A stretch of DNA of 50,498 bases from an uncultured Verrucomicrobiota bacterium (GTDB lineage: Bacteria; Verrucomicrobiota; Verrucomicrobiia; Limisphaerales; JADLHS01). Location of the stretch: positions 1 to 50,498 of the forward strand of contig CAIKLQ010000011.1 of the NCBI GenBank assembly GCA_903828255.1, read 5' to 3'. The position numbers and the translations under genes are program-made. Every line of letters begins with the position of its first letter. Within the stretch, counting starts at the first letter, position 1. Below are positions 24,302-32,419 of this stretch, in pieces. The notes under the pieces were generated by a model. That model saw only the letters and a program-made list of their open reading frames with translations, had not been told where the DNA came from and did not search any database.

Positions 24302-27300
24302 TCAAGCCAGCAGCTCTTGGATTTCTTCCCAGTTCAGCGCGGCCGCGAATTCCTCCTCGCCGCCAATGGTTGCTTGGATGATTTCACGCTTGCGGTTTTG
24401 CAAGGTCAGGATTTTTTCCTCCACCGTGTCGCGCGTGATCAGCTTGTAGCTCGTGACGACTTTGGTCTGTCCGATGCGGTGCGCGCGATCGGTCGCTTGG
24501 TCTTCGACGGCGGGATTCCACCACGGATCGAAATGAATCACCGTGTCCGCACCGGTGAGGTTCAAGCCCACCCCGCCGGCTTTGAGGCTGATCAGGAACA
24601 CTGGGATCGCTGCGTGGGTTTGAAACCGATCCACGACGGCGGCTCGGTCGGTCGTTGAGCCGTCGAGATAACAGAACTCTATGCCTTCCGCGGTGAGCTT
24701 CTCCTTCAGGAGTGTCAACATGCCGACGAACTGGCTAAAGACCAGCAGGCGATGACCGCCGTCTATTACTTCCTCCAGCAGTTCGCCGAACATTTCCAGT
24801 TTGCCGGAGGAGGCGGAGGGGAGCGATGGCTTGGTGGATTGGTGGAGCGACAAGGCGGGGGCTGCACTACTCGAATCTTCCCCTACTTCAGCACTCCGTT
24901 TCTTCAGTTTGAGCAGCCGCAAATCACAGCACACCTGGCGCAAGCGCAGCAACGCGGTCAGCACCACCATGCGGCTCTTGGCCAAGCCTTGCGCGCCCAC
25001 GGCTTCGAGGACCTCCTTACGGCTCGCTTCGATGACTTGTTGATAAACGCTCCGTTGGTCCGGCGTCAGTTCGCAGAACGAGACTTGCTCTAGTTTCGCC
25101 GGCAGATCGGTGGCTACTTCCTTCTTGAGTCGCCGCAGCATGAAGGGGCGCAACCGCCGCGCCAGCCGGTGTTGGGCTTCGGCGTTCCGCTCCTTTGCGA
25201 TGGGCAATTCGTAACGCTCGTGAAAATCCTTCGCCGTGCCGAGGTAGCCCGGCATGAGGAAATCGAAGATGGACCAGAGATCGAGCACCGAGTTTTCCAA
25301 CGGCGTGCCTGTGAGCACCAGCCGGTGCTGCGCCTTTACCGCTTTGACGGCTTGGGCGTTTTGCGTTTGCCGGTTCTTGATGTGCTGCGCTTCGTCGAGG
25401 ACGACGGTGTCGAACTCCAGGGCGCGATAGCGTTCCGCGTCGCGACGAATCAGCGCGTAGCTCGTCACCACGATGTCGCTTGTTGCGATCTGGTCAAATC
25501 GGGCGTGGCGATCCGGTCCGTGGAGGGCCAGCACTTTCAATTCGGGCGTAAATTTCCGGGCTTCGGCGAGCCAGTTAAAGACGAGGCTGGTGGGGCAGAC
25601 GACCAGATTCGGCTTGGTCGCAGCCGCCGTGAGGAGGCTCTGACTTTCCGGTCCCGCAGCCTGTTGCGCCCCAATTTTAGAATGAGCCTCCGCACGTCGG
25701 CGGCTACAAGTCTGGAGGTGCGCCAGCGCTTGCAGCGTTTTGCCCAAGCCCATTTCATCGGCGAGAATGCCGCCGAAGCCGTTCTCGCGCAGGAATTGCA
25801 GCCACGCCACGCCTTGTTTCTGATAGGGGCGCAATACCGTTTCCAACTCGCCGAGCGGTGGACATTCCAGCTTGGCTGCGCCGCTTTGTTTGGCGGCGCG
25901 CTCCCGCCAGGCGGCGGGCGCTTGGACGCGCCAATCGGAGTGCTGGCGCAAGGTCGCCTCCAGGAAGCCCGCTTGTTTGCTGTTGATGCGATAGCCTCCG
26001 GCGTTCTGCTGGGGCGCGCAATCGAGCAACACCTCCTGCAATTCCTCCACCGCGCCGGTATCAATGACCGCCAACTTTCCGTTCTTCAAGCGGGTGTGGT
26101 TCTGCCCGGACAAGAGCAGGCGTTGAATATCCGCCGCCGAAAAAGTTTCGCCGCCACTGGACGTGAAGACCACGCCAAGATCAAACCACTGCACGCCTGA
26201 CGAAGTGATTTGAAACTGCGGCTCGACGCGCTCGAAGTTTTTCAGCGTGCGATTTTCCAACTGCTCGTCGAGCGTGACGCTCCATTGGCTTTGCAGCTTC
26301 GGGAATTCGCGCGCTAGAAAATTCAACACCCCGTTCTGCCCGAGCAATTGCAGCTTGCCTTGCGCGTCCGGCCCGGTAAAGCCGCTGCGATGCAACCGCG
26401 CTAACGCCACGCGCTCGGCGTTCAAGTCGCGAGTGGAGTACCGCGTCGGGACTTCGGGATCCGGTAGCCAGACGTTTTCATCAGCCGCCGTGACGCCGAT
26501 GGTCATGATACGTTGACCATAGCCGCATTGCAGAAGCGCGCTCAGTTGGGCGAGTCCGCCTTTGAGGGCCAGGAGGAACCGGGGCGCTTGCGGTTCGAGC
26601 GTAAAGTCTTCCGGTTTGAAATTTGCTTCGAGCCCGCCCGCGGCCAGCAACAGTTGCCACTGTTGACTTAGGAACTGCGGCACTTCCGAACGCGGCACCC
26701 GCACCGGCGCGCGGAACACGTCCTTCGCTGCCGGCGGCAATCCGAGCGGCTGAAAAGTCTGCTTCTGCCAGGCCCAATCGCCGACCATTACGAACGCGCT
26801 CGCTTTGTCGCGCAAGGTCAGGACGATTTCCCCGCTTGGTTCCAGCGTGGCGCGGAGCGGCAGCTTGAGCGGCGTGCGGGTGATCGTGACCGCTGCGGTT
26901 TTGCCGAGCGTAATGTTGGGGTGTTCGGCGAGCGCGGGCAGGAGGGCGGCGAAGTCCTTCGCATCCAGTTGCACGAGGGCGGGCGTTTCGCCGTTCGTCA
27001 GCGATTCGAGTCTTTCAATGATCGTGTTATCCTGCGACGAGAAGGCGAACGGACGCCCCTTGGGCAAGGCGTTCAAGGGGCAACGACCGCCGCCCCACTT
27101 CGCTTCAAACACCAGCATGACTTTTCCGCGGGCGAGGGCTTGATCGGTATTGGGCGGGAGGATGATAAAGAGTTCCGCCGGTTCGCCGGAAGCCGCACGT
27201 TGGAGTGTTGGCGGTTTTCTGACTGGGATTGTTGCAGTGGGACGCGGCGGTGGCGGAGCGGGTTCGGGTTGCTGCTTCTTCAACCAATGCAGCCCAACTG

Positions 27301-27553
27301 CAACCCCGTGGGCGCAAATCTTTCCCCACTCGCGTGCCTCCCGACAATTGCAGAGATTCTCAATATCAATGCTGTCCTTGATGACCATCGAAGCGCGGAA
27401 GGAAACGCCATCGCCCTGCACCACTCCGCGCAGCAGCGGCGGCTCCCAGTAAGAACTGAGAACCTGCCCCTGCACGAGATACGCGCGCGCCAGTTTTATG
27501 ACCTCCCACCCGGCGGCCTTGATGAGCAGGTCATCTGTGAGTTCGGCGGACAT
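24302..27553 (-). CDS. SNF2-family DNA-dependent ATPase with SWIM zinc finger
   Basis: 1083 aa. A SWIM zinc finger is at about 66-90 (LCNCREAREWGKICAHGVA; CxC...CxH). A bacterial SNF2-associated region covers about 100-560. The two RecA-like lobes follow: motif I ADEMGLGKT (598-606), Ia CPTSLVFNW, II LDEAQH (719-724), III LTGTPLENS, IV LLVFSQF, V KAGGVGLNLTGAD and VI QATDRAHRIGQ. Activity would be ATP-driven remodelling or removal of proteins on DNA, related to RapA/HepA-class enzymes. The SWIM finger suggests nucleic-acid or protein contact. Odd: between motifs I and Ia about 31 residues (616-646) are inserted, encoded partly by a palindromic repeat (25676-25712). A low-complexity Ser/Ala/Pro stretch (about 886-916) sits between lobes. 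Confidence 0.96.
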   Translation of the reverse strand: MSAELTDDLLIKAAGWEVIKLARAYLVQGQVLSSYWEPPLLRGVVQGDGVSFRASMVIKDSIDIENLCNCREAREWGKICAHGVAVGLHWLKKQQPEPAPPPPRPTATIPVRKPPTLQRAASGEPAELFIILPPNTDQALARGKVMLVFEAKWGGGRCPLNALPKGRPFAFSSQDNTIIERLESLTNGETPALVQLDAKDFAALLPALAEHPNITLGKTAAVTITRTPLKLPLRATLEPSGEIVLTLRDKASAFVMVGDWAWQKQTFQPLGLPPAAKDVFRAPVRVPRSEVPQFLSQQWQLLLAAGGLEANFKPEDFTLEPQAPRFLLALKGGLAQLSALLQCGYGQRIMTIGVTAADENVWLPDPEVPTRYSTRDLNAERVALARLHRSGFTGPDAQGKLQLLGQNGVLNFLAREFPKLQSQWSVTLDEQLENRTLKNFERVEPQFQITSSGVQWFDLGVVFTSSGGETFSAADIQRLLLSGQNHTRLKNGKLAVIDTGAVEELQEVLLDCAPQQNAGGYRINSKQAGFLEATLRQHSDWRVQAPAAWRERAAKQSGAAKLECPPLGELETVLRPYQKQGVAWLQFLRENGFGGILADEMGLGKTLQALAHLQTCSRRRAEAHSKIGAQQAAGPESQSLLTAAATKPNLVVCPTSLVFNWLAEARKFTPELKVLALHGPDRHARFDQIATSDIVVTSYALIRRDAERYRALEFDTVVLDEAQHIKNRQTQNAQAVKAVKAQHRLVLTGTPLENSVLDLWSIFDFLMPGYLGTAKDFHERYELPIAKERNAEAQHRLARRLRPFMLRRLKKEVATDLPAKLEQVSFCELTPDQRSVYQQVIEASRKEVLEAVGAQGLAKSRMVVLTALLRLRQVCCDLRLLKLKKRSAEVGEDSSSAAPALSLHQSTKPSLPSASSGKLEMFGELLEEVIDGGHRLLVFSQFVGMLTLLKEKLTAEGIEFCYLDGSTTDRAAVVDRFQTHAAIPVFLISLKAGGVGLNLTGADTVIHFDPWWNPAVEDQATDRAHRIGQTKVVTSYKLITRDTVEEKILTLQNRKREIIQATIGGEEEFAAALNWEEIQELLA
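25676..25712. repeat. Palindromic-repeat arm embedded in the SNF2 coding sequence
   Basis: TTTTAGAATGAGCCTCCGCA followed by CGTCGGCGGCTAC matches the arm of the intergenic repeats at 2900-2987 and 10651-10747 (GAGCCTCCTTAC then CTCGGCTGCTAC). Here it is read in frame on the minus strand, giving CSRRRAEAHSK right after the motif-I helix (AHLQT). It breaks no frame. Confidence 0.65.
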
Positions 27554-27591
27554 TCAAATCAATGGTTAAAGGGCATCGCAGCCACCGACCG

Positions 27592-27705
27592 GTAGCGCAG
27601 GTTGGCAACCTGCGGGGTCGCCGACTGGCAGTCCGGACGGTCTCCGCGCAGGCTGCGGCTGTGGATTGCCAATCCGCGCCACCGCAGCCTGCCAGTCGGC
27701 GTTCC
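27592..27705. repeat. Clustered inverted repeats between SNF2 and phosphatase genes
   Basis: Three overlapping palindromes fill the gap. CGCAGGTT-GGC-AACCTGCG lies near 27596-27614. CGCCGACTGGCAG (27619-27631) pairs with CTGCCAGTCGGCG (27689-27701). GCAGGCTGCGG (27648-27658) pairs with CCGCAGCCTGC (27682-27692). The order and words are typical of dispersed intergenic hairpins. It is not a tRNA: no acceptor stem or T-loop was found. Confidence 0.7.
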
Positions 27706-27710
27706 GAGAG

Positions 27711-28625
27711 CTATTCAAAGGCACTGGTCACCGGGCGGCCCCAGAAATTCTCCGGCAACGGAACCCCCAATAACCACAGGGCCGTGGCGGCGGTGTCGTA
27801 TTGCACCACGAGCGCCGTGACGGTGAACTTCTTCTTCACGCCTTTGCCCCAAGCGACCCAAGGGATTTTAACATCCTCCGCGTCGCCCACATCATGCACG
27901 CCAATCGTCTTGCCCTCCTTGTTCTTGGCGTCATGCCCGCCGTGATCGGCGGTGAGGATAATGACGCTGCTCTCCATCAAGCCCGCGGCGACAATGGCTT
28001 CCTTGATAATCTTGAGCGCGGCGTCGCAATCTTTGAGGGCCTGGATTTTCTCTGGGGCGTAGGCCCCGACTTTGTGCCCGACGCTGTCGGGATCGTGAAA
28101 GTGGATGAAGCAAAGATTGGGTTTCAAGGTGGCAACTTGGGACGCGAAGACTTTTGCCACCGCCAGAGCGTTGTCGTCCGGCCGAGGCCACACGAACGCA
28201 TCCAGGCTGCCGGGCAATTCGAGTTGTTTGAATTTTTCCTTGCCGACGAACATGGCGGTGACGAGCCCCCGCTGCTTCGCGAGGCTAAAGATAGTCGGCA
28301 CCTTGACCAGCCCTTTTTCCGGCAAAAAATTGTTCCAGAGAATCTGGTGCGCTTGCGGGCCGAGGCCGGTCAACATGGAGGCATGGGACGGAAGGGTGAG
28401 GCTGGGGATGACGGTGTAGGCGTTCCAGGTATGCGCCGCTTCGGACGCCATGCCGTTGAAGTTGGGCAGGTCGTTGGTGCGAATCAGGTCCGAATTGCCC
28501 TGATCGTAACTGATAATGAACACATGCGGGACGCGCGGCGCATCGGCTAAAAGCGTGGTCGCGCCGACGAAGCCGGCAAAAGTGGCGGCCAGCGCAGCGA
28601 CGAATTTCCATTTCAATTTTCTCAT
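27711..28625 (-). CDS. Exported alkaline-phosphatase-superfamily hydrolase (phosphodiesterase-like)
   Basis: 304 aa with an N-terminal signal peptide (FVAALAATFAGFVGATTLLA). The metal-dependent hydrolase core starts VPHVFIISYDQG (first metal aspartate). The nucleophile region is PSLTLPSHASMLTG, with Thr or Ser before LPSH. It continues FIHFHDPDSVGH and closes with TADHGGHD and a later histidine in GVHDVGD. This set matches type I phosphodiesterase/nucleotide pyrophosphatase and related sulfatase-fold enzymes. The substrate cannot be told; a phosphodiester or phosphonate in the periplasm is likely. It stands alone between repeat-rich spacers, so no operon context helps. Confidence 0.88.
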   Translation of the reverse strand: MRKLKWKFVAALAATFAGFVGATTLLADAPRVPHVFIISYDQGNSDLIRTNDLPNFNGMASEAAHTWNAYTVIPSLTLPSHASMLTGLGPQAHQILWNNFLPEKGLVKVPTIFSLAKQRGLVTAMFVGKEKFKQLELPGSLDAFVWPRPDDNALAVAKVFASQVATLKPNLCFIHFHDPDSVGHKVGAYAPEKIQALKDCDAALKIIKEAIVAAGLMESSVIILTADHGGHDAKNKEGKTIGVHDVGDAEDVKIPWVAWGKGVKKKFTVTALVVQYDTAATALWLLGVPLPENFWGRPVTSAFE

Positions 28626-28686
28626 CTGGTTTGTGACCTACCGGCGAGCTTCTTTCAGAACCGTAGCTGCGGCCGGGATGCCGCAC

Positions 28687-28719
28687 TGACTTGCGTCTGA
28701 CTTGCGTCTGACTTGCGCC
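28687..28719. repeat. Three tandem 11-bp repeats
   Basis: TGACTTGCGTC at 28687-28697 and 28698-28708, then TGACTTGCGCC at 28709-28719, upstream of the phosphatase start. A GGCGGCTACGGAGTTTTGAA word follows, similar to a word near 11670. No function can be assigned. Confidence 0.8.
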
Positions 28720-28870
28720 GACGAACGGCGGCGGCTACGGAGTTTTGAAAGCGCTTCAGGCGTGATGGTTGTTCGCCTTGATTCGCCAATTCTCTGCCAG
28801 ATGTTGGGTCGTGCGCCAGAAAGAAGTTTTTGCTCCCGTCGGAATCGCAACCCGACTACGCTGCGGGCAC

Positions 28871-29731
28871 ATGGCAATCCTCGGCAAACGAAATGTTCTC
28901 TCGGTGGTCAGAGCTTCCGCTCCCGGCCTCTACCTCGACGGTGGAGAGCTGGGGGAGATTCTGTTGCCCGGTCGCTACATTCCCGCGACCCTCAAGCCCA
29001 AGGATAAGCTGGATGTGTTTGTCTATCGCGATTCCGAGGACCGGCTCGTGGCCACCACCGAAACGCCGCACGCCATGGTCGGCGAGTTTGCGTATCTCAA
29101 AGTCAAGGACGTGAATCAGAACATCGGCGCGTTCCTCGACTGGGGACTTGCCAAGGATCTGCTGCTGCCGTTTCGCGAGCAGGACATCCCGGTTCGCGCG
29201 GGGCAACGGGTGGTCGTCTTCGTCTGTCTGGATGTAAAAACCAACCGCATTTTGGCGACGACGCGGCTGAACCGGCACTTGAATCGCGACACGCCAGCCT
29301 ACCGGGATGGACAGCCGGTGAACCTCCTGATCTTGGGAAAAACTCCGCTGGGCTACAATGCCATTGTGGAAAACGCGCACCGCGGCCTGCTTTACCACGC
29401 CAACATCGCCGCCCCGCTTGAAGTCGGCCAGAAGCTGAAGGGTTTCGTCCGCACCGTCCGCCCGGGCGGGAAAATTGATTTGAGCCTCGATGCTTCTGGC
29501 TATCGCCGCGTGGCTTCAGTGACCGATCAAATCGTCCAGGCTCTGGAACGTAACGCTGGTCAACTGAAATTCGATGATGACAGCTCGCCCGAAGCGATCC
29601 GGCAGAAATTCGGCGTCAGCAAGAAGGCTTTCAAGCAAGCGTTGGGCAAACTTTACAAAGCGCGGCGCATCTGTTTTGAGCGGCCGGGAATTCGATTACT
29701 CGCAAACTCTGCCTGGTCGCCCCGTTCGTGA
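28871..29731 (+). CDS. CvfB-like S1 RNA-binding protein
   Basis: 286 aa from ATG 28871. The frame is open from 28769, but the family begins just before GKRNVLSVVR. S1-type OB folds make up the first two thirds: GEILLPGRYIP, KDKLDVFVYRDSEDRLVATTE (cited by its ends KDKLDVF and RLVATTE), FLDWGLAKDLLLPFREQ, then NAIVENAHRGLLYHANI and PGGKIDLSL. A winged helix ends the protein (SPEAIRQKFGVSKKAFKQAL, then LYKARRI). This is the architecture of CvfB/YitL proteins, which bind RNA and affect virulence-factor or stress-gene expression in Firmicutes. The exact role here is unknown. It converges on the NDK gene. Confidence 0.92.
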   Translation: MAILGKRNVLSVVRASAPGLYLDGGELGEILLPGRYIPATLKPKDKLDVFVYRDSEDRLVATTETPHAMVGEFAYLKVKDVNQNIGAFLDWGLAKDLLLPFREQDIPVRAGQRVVVFVCLDVKTNRILATTRLNRHLNRDTPAYRDGQPVNLLILGKTPLGYNAIVENAHRGLLYHANIAAPLEVGQKLKGFVRTVRPGGKIDLSLDASGYRRVASVTDQIVQALERNAGQLKFDDDSSPEAIRQKFGVSKKAFKQALGKLYKARRICFERPGIRLLANSAWSPRS

Positions 29732-29825
29732 CCGGCAGCGGGTGGCGCGCGGCACTCCGGGCCGCAGTGGCATCCTATTTTTCGAGGGCGGTTGAAGCTG
29801 TTTGAGACGGTCGGCCCGCGCGCTG

Positions 29826-30998
29826 CTAAACCTTCCCGTAAAAGTCTGCCACGATTTTGCCGAAGGTGTTTTCGCCCACGCGCACGATGCCAATTTCACG
29901 CTTCGCGTTGTCCGCCGAATCGCTGGCGTGCGCGGCGTTGACCATGACGCTCGAACCAAACTCCCGCCGGATGGAGCCGGGCGGGGCTTTCGAGGGATCG
30001 GTTGGGCCCAAGACGTCGCGGATTTTCGCCACGGCACCCACGCCTTCGTAAATCAGCGCGATGCACTTTTCACTGCCGGGTTGGTTCAGTTCCTCCGGCG
30101 AACAAGCCGACGGCGCGCGCCCGGACATGAAACTCACGATGTTTTCAAACTGATTGTCGCCGAACGCCGGACCGAGCAGATCGCCCAGGGCCTGTTGTTC
30201 GTTGGCCCCAATCGGAAAACCAAATTCCTTCTCCAGCGCGGCTTTGGCCTTGCCTGCCACCATGTCCTTGAGCTTGGTGCGCAGGACTTCGCGGACGGGG
30301 CCGTAGAATTCCAGCGCCTCCGCCACGCTCATGCGGTGGACTTTGATGGCGACGATGAAGAGGCCGGTGCGCGAGAAGAAATCAATTACGTTGCCGGGCC
30401 GGCCGGTGGCGAAGCGGAAGTTGTCCGGCTTGATGAGCACGAGGGTGCGTTCCGGGGTTTCGCCGGGCGGATAGTCGTTGACTTGCTCCAGTACGCCGCC
30501 GTCAACGTCTGAATAGCGGGCCCAGAGCTTCAACTTGGACTCGGCTTCCTCCGGGGTCGGCGCAGCGAGCACAGCGGGCTCGAAGTATCGGACCTGGTCA
30601 TTCTCGTCGGTGATGAAATCGCCGTAAGTGTCGCGGATGGTTTCGCCGACGTGGCGGTCGGGGCCGAGATTGCCGACGACGGAACGAACCTTGCGCACGG
30701 CATCTTCGCCCTTGAAGAGCAGCACCATCACTCGGCGGCGGCGACCGGTCTTCGGGTCCGGCGAAAAGTCGTGCAGGATGTATTGGCGGATGTGTTCCTG
30801 GATGCGGCGGTCCTGGGGGTCGTTGGCGGAGATGACGACTTCGGAGTATTCCTGCGCCAGTTCAGCGCTGGGTGCGAACATCCGGGCGGCGATGAGATCC
30901 AAGCCGGTGCGCGAAATCAGCCGGCTCAGGATGCCGCCCGTGCGTGACTTGTACAGCGAGTAGGGCGTGACGATGACGTAGGCGAGTTGTTGCGACAT
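29826..30998 (-). CDS. Tandem nucleoside diphosphate kinase with one degenerate domain
   Basis: 390 aa from ATG 30998. The C-terminal domain (about 195-390) is an NDK: TLVLIKPDNF start, FSRTGLFIVAIKVHRMS, IRREFG, and catalytic H357 in NAAHASDS. It carries a long insertion of about 90 residues between the Kpn-loop region and the substrate loop. The N-terminal half (1-165) has the same start logic (YVIVTPYSLYKSRTGGILSR, LISRTGLDLIAARMF) and a GETIRDTYGDF block, but no catalytic histidine. It would be a non-catalytic NDK fold. The enzyme moves phosphate between NTPs and NDPs, and the dead half may regulate or bind nucleotide. Two bp separate it from the zinc-ribbon gene upstream, so the two are co-transcribed. 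Confidence 0.85.
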   Translation of the reverse strand: MSQQLAYVIVTPYSLYKSRTGGILSRLISRTGLDLIAARMFAPSAELAQEYSEVVISANDPQDRRIQEHIRQYILHDFSPDPKTGRRRRVMVLLFKGEDAVRKVRSVVGNLGPDRHVGETIRDTYGDFITDENDQVRYFEPAVLAAPTPEEAESKLKLWARYSDVDGGVLEQVNDYPPGETPERTLVLIKPDNFRFATGRPGNVIDFFSRTGLFIVAIKVHRMSVAEALEFYGPVREVLRTKLKDMVAGKAKAALEKEFGFPIGANEQQALGDLLGPAFGDNQFENIVSFMSGRAPSACSPEELNQPGSEKCIALIYEGVGAVAKIRDVLGPTDPSKAPPGSIRREFGSSVMVNAAHASDSADNAKREIGIVRVGENTFGKIVADFYGKV

Positions 30999-31000
30999 AC

Positions 31001-31180
31001 TTAGCTGGCGACCGGGGGCGTGGGGGGCGTGGCAGCTTTGCCGCCCAGAATTTTGAACATGACGGTGCCACAAGTCGGGCATTTACCTTTGATCGCTTTG
31101 CGTCCGTTCTTCATGATTTCTTCCACGCCGTCAACGATTTCTTTCTTCGCTTTACACTTAACGCAATATCCTTCGGCCAT
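31001..31180 (-). CDS. Small zinc-ribbon protein (DUF5679)
   Basis: 59 aa from ATG 31180; an open frame extends to 31207 but adds no family sequence. Two cysteine pairs form a zinc ribbon: YCVKCKAKKEI at the start and KGKCPTCGTVMFKIL in the middle, with an Ala/Pro/Thr tail. DUF5679 proteins are small and uncharacterised; single copies often sit near nucleotide or topoisomerase genes. Here it leads a two-gene unit with the tandem NDK, 2 bp apart, which may hint at a nucleotide-metabolism link. Confidence 0.85.
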   Translation of the reverse strand: MAEGYCVKCKAKKEIVDGVEEIMKNGRKAIKGKCPTCGTVMFKILGGKAATPPTPPVAS

Positions 31181-31662
31181 AAAATTTTCCGGTTCTGAAC
31201 GCACCATGCGCCGAACAGTTATGGGCGGAGGTTAGGACGGGAGGGGGGCAGCGTCAATGTGGAAAGGGCCGGGGGATTCGGGCTGAAATGCGCTTGAACG
31301 GCGCGCAAATGTCGGATTCGGCCCTGTTTCCAATGGGGTCTAGGAAGCCAAGTGCGCGGCCGCTTGGAGCGGAATAGAAGAATCAAGCTCCAAGCACCAA
31401 ACGCCAAGCTCCCGAGAAACACCAAACCTCAAGCTCCTATCGGTGCAATTGCCCCGGATTCCGACGTAGAACTGGCGCATTGTCGGCGAAGCTGTCACGG
31501 AATGCGCCGGGTGCGAATTCTCCGAAAAGGAGCTTCGCGCTTTGACCGGTTGAACCGAAGCTGCCGCCGGGAGTCGGCGCTGGCTTCTGGCAAGGAATTA
31601 CGGCGCGGAATCACGTCCGCGGCTCCGAGGTTCAAGGGGGAAATTCGCCGAACCAGAATTTC
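31181..31662. other. Intergenic stretch without a supported gene
   Basis: About 480 bp. It has a purine-rich part (31370-31430) and a part rich in GAATTC/GAAGCT words (31500-31560). No open frame has family resemblance. It marks the left edge of the glycosyltransferase island. Confidence 0.55.
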
Positions 31663-32346
31663 GCGCAATGAACCCACGCACCGAAGCCCCCGGACTCCAT
31701 TGCTGCCGTGATCCACGATCACCTCGGCGGGTGCAGAGAATTGCTGGCTCTGGCGCAACGGGAAGCGGAGGTGCTGAAAAACGCGCCAACCTTTCCGCTC
31801 ACTGAAATCCAAACGGGAACGAAGATCCTTGCTTGCCCAGCTCGAATCTGCGCTATACTTGCGGGTCAAAAACAGGCGTTATGGCAGAAACTTTCCCCCG
31901 AGCGTCGGGCCCACAAATCGCAGTTGAATCGACTGCTCCAAACCGCCATGGATACCATCATGCGCATCTTGGTGCTGGACCGCGAAAACGAGCCGGCGCT
32001 CTTGCGCCGGGGCTTGGCTCGGTGGAGTCGGCGGGCGAGTGCATGCGCGGCGGGGCCTTCGATTACCTCGTCAAGCCTTTTGCCGACAACCAAATTGACG
32101 TCGTGCTCAAGAAAGCCGAGGAGTTCACGCGCATCTTGCGGGTGAATCAGTTCCTCACCAAGGACGACGGCACCGCGGGGTTTGAATTGCTGGAGCGCAG
32201 CGTCCCCCAGACTGAAACCGGCGGCGAAATCCCGGAAGCCGACTGCGCGGTCGGAAAATCGGCGCGATGGTCGCCAGCACGCCACCGCGCTCGGGACGAT
32301 GTGTCCAACCTAAGAATCCCACCCCGCTCCTTCAGTGGGTGCTTCT
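31663..32346 (+). pseudogene. Mosaic wreck of the FlgN-like and NtrC genes
   Basis: Three blocks, in order and same orientation, match the intact genes. 31663-32016 matches about 21997-22351 (FlgN-like start through ALLRRGL). 32017-32202 matches about 22692-22880 (NtrC receiver end and linker: SVES, GGAFDYLIKPFADN). 32203-32346 matches about 23855-24000 (NtrC tail and 3' flank). The two missing pieces are about 340 and 970 bp. An extra G (AACGGGAACG against AACGGAACG) and small indels break the frames. Both junctions sit at short shared words (GGCTTG/GGTTTGGC; AGCGCCCCC/AGCGTCCCCC). About 75 bp later the intact GT4 gene begins. Confidence 0.85.
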
Positions 32347-32419
32347 TGCTACCGGTCATGGCACTCAAAGTTGGCCGCCCATCTAGTAGTTGCGACCTCC
32401 TCTCAACCACTGTTCGCTT

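Noticed and set aside
27592-27705. A tRNA-like or riboswitch-like structure
   Set aside because: The overlapping palindromes do not form a cloverleaf or any named riboswitch; they look like dispersed intergenic hairpins.
28687-28719. A CRISPR array
   Set aside because: The 11-bp units are directly adjacent with no spacers and only three copies.
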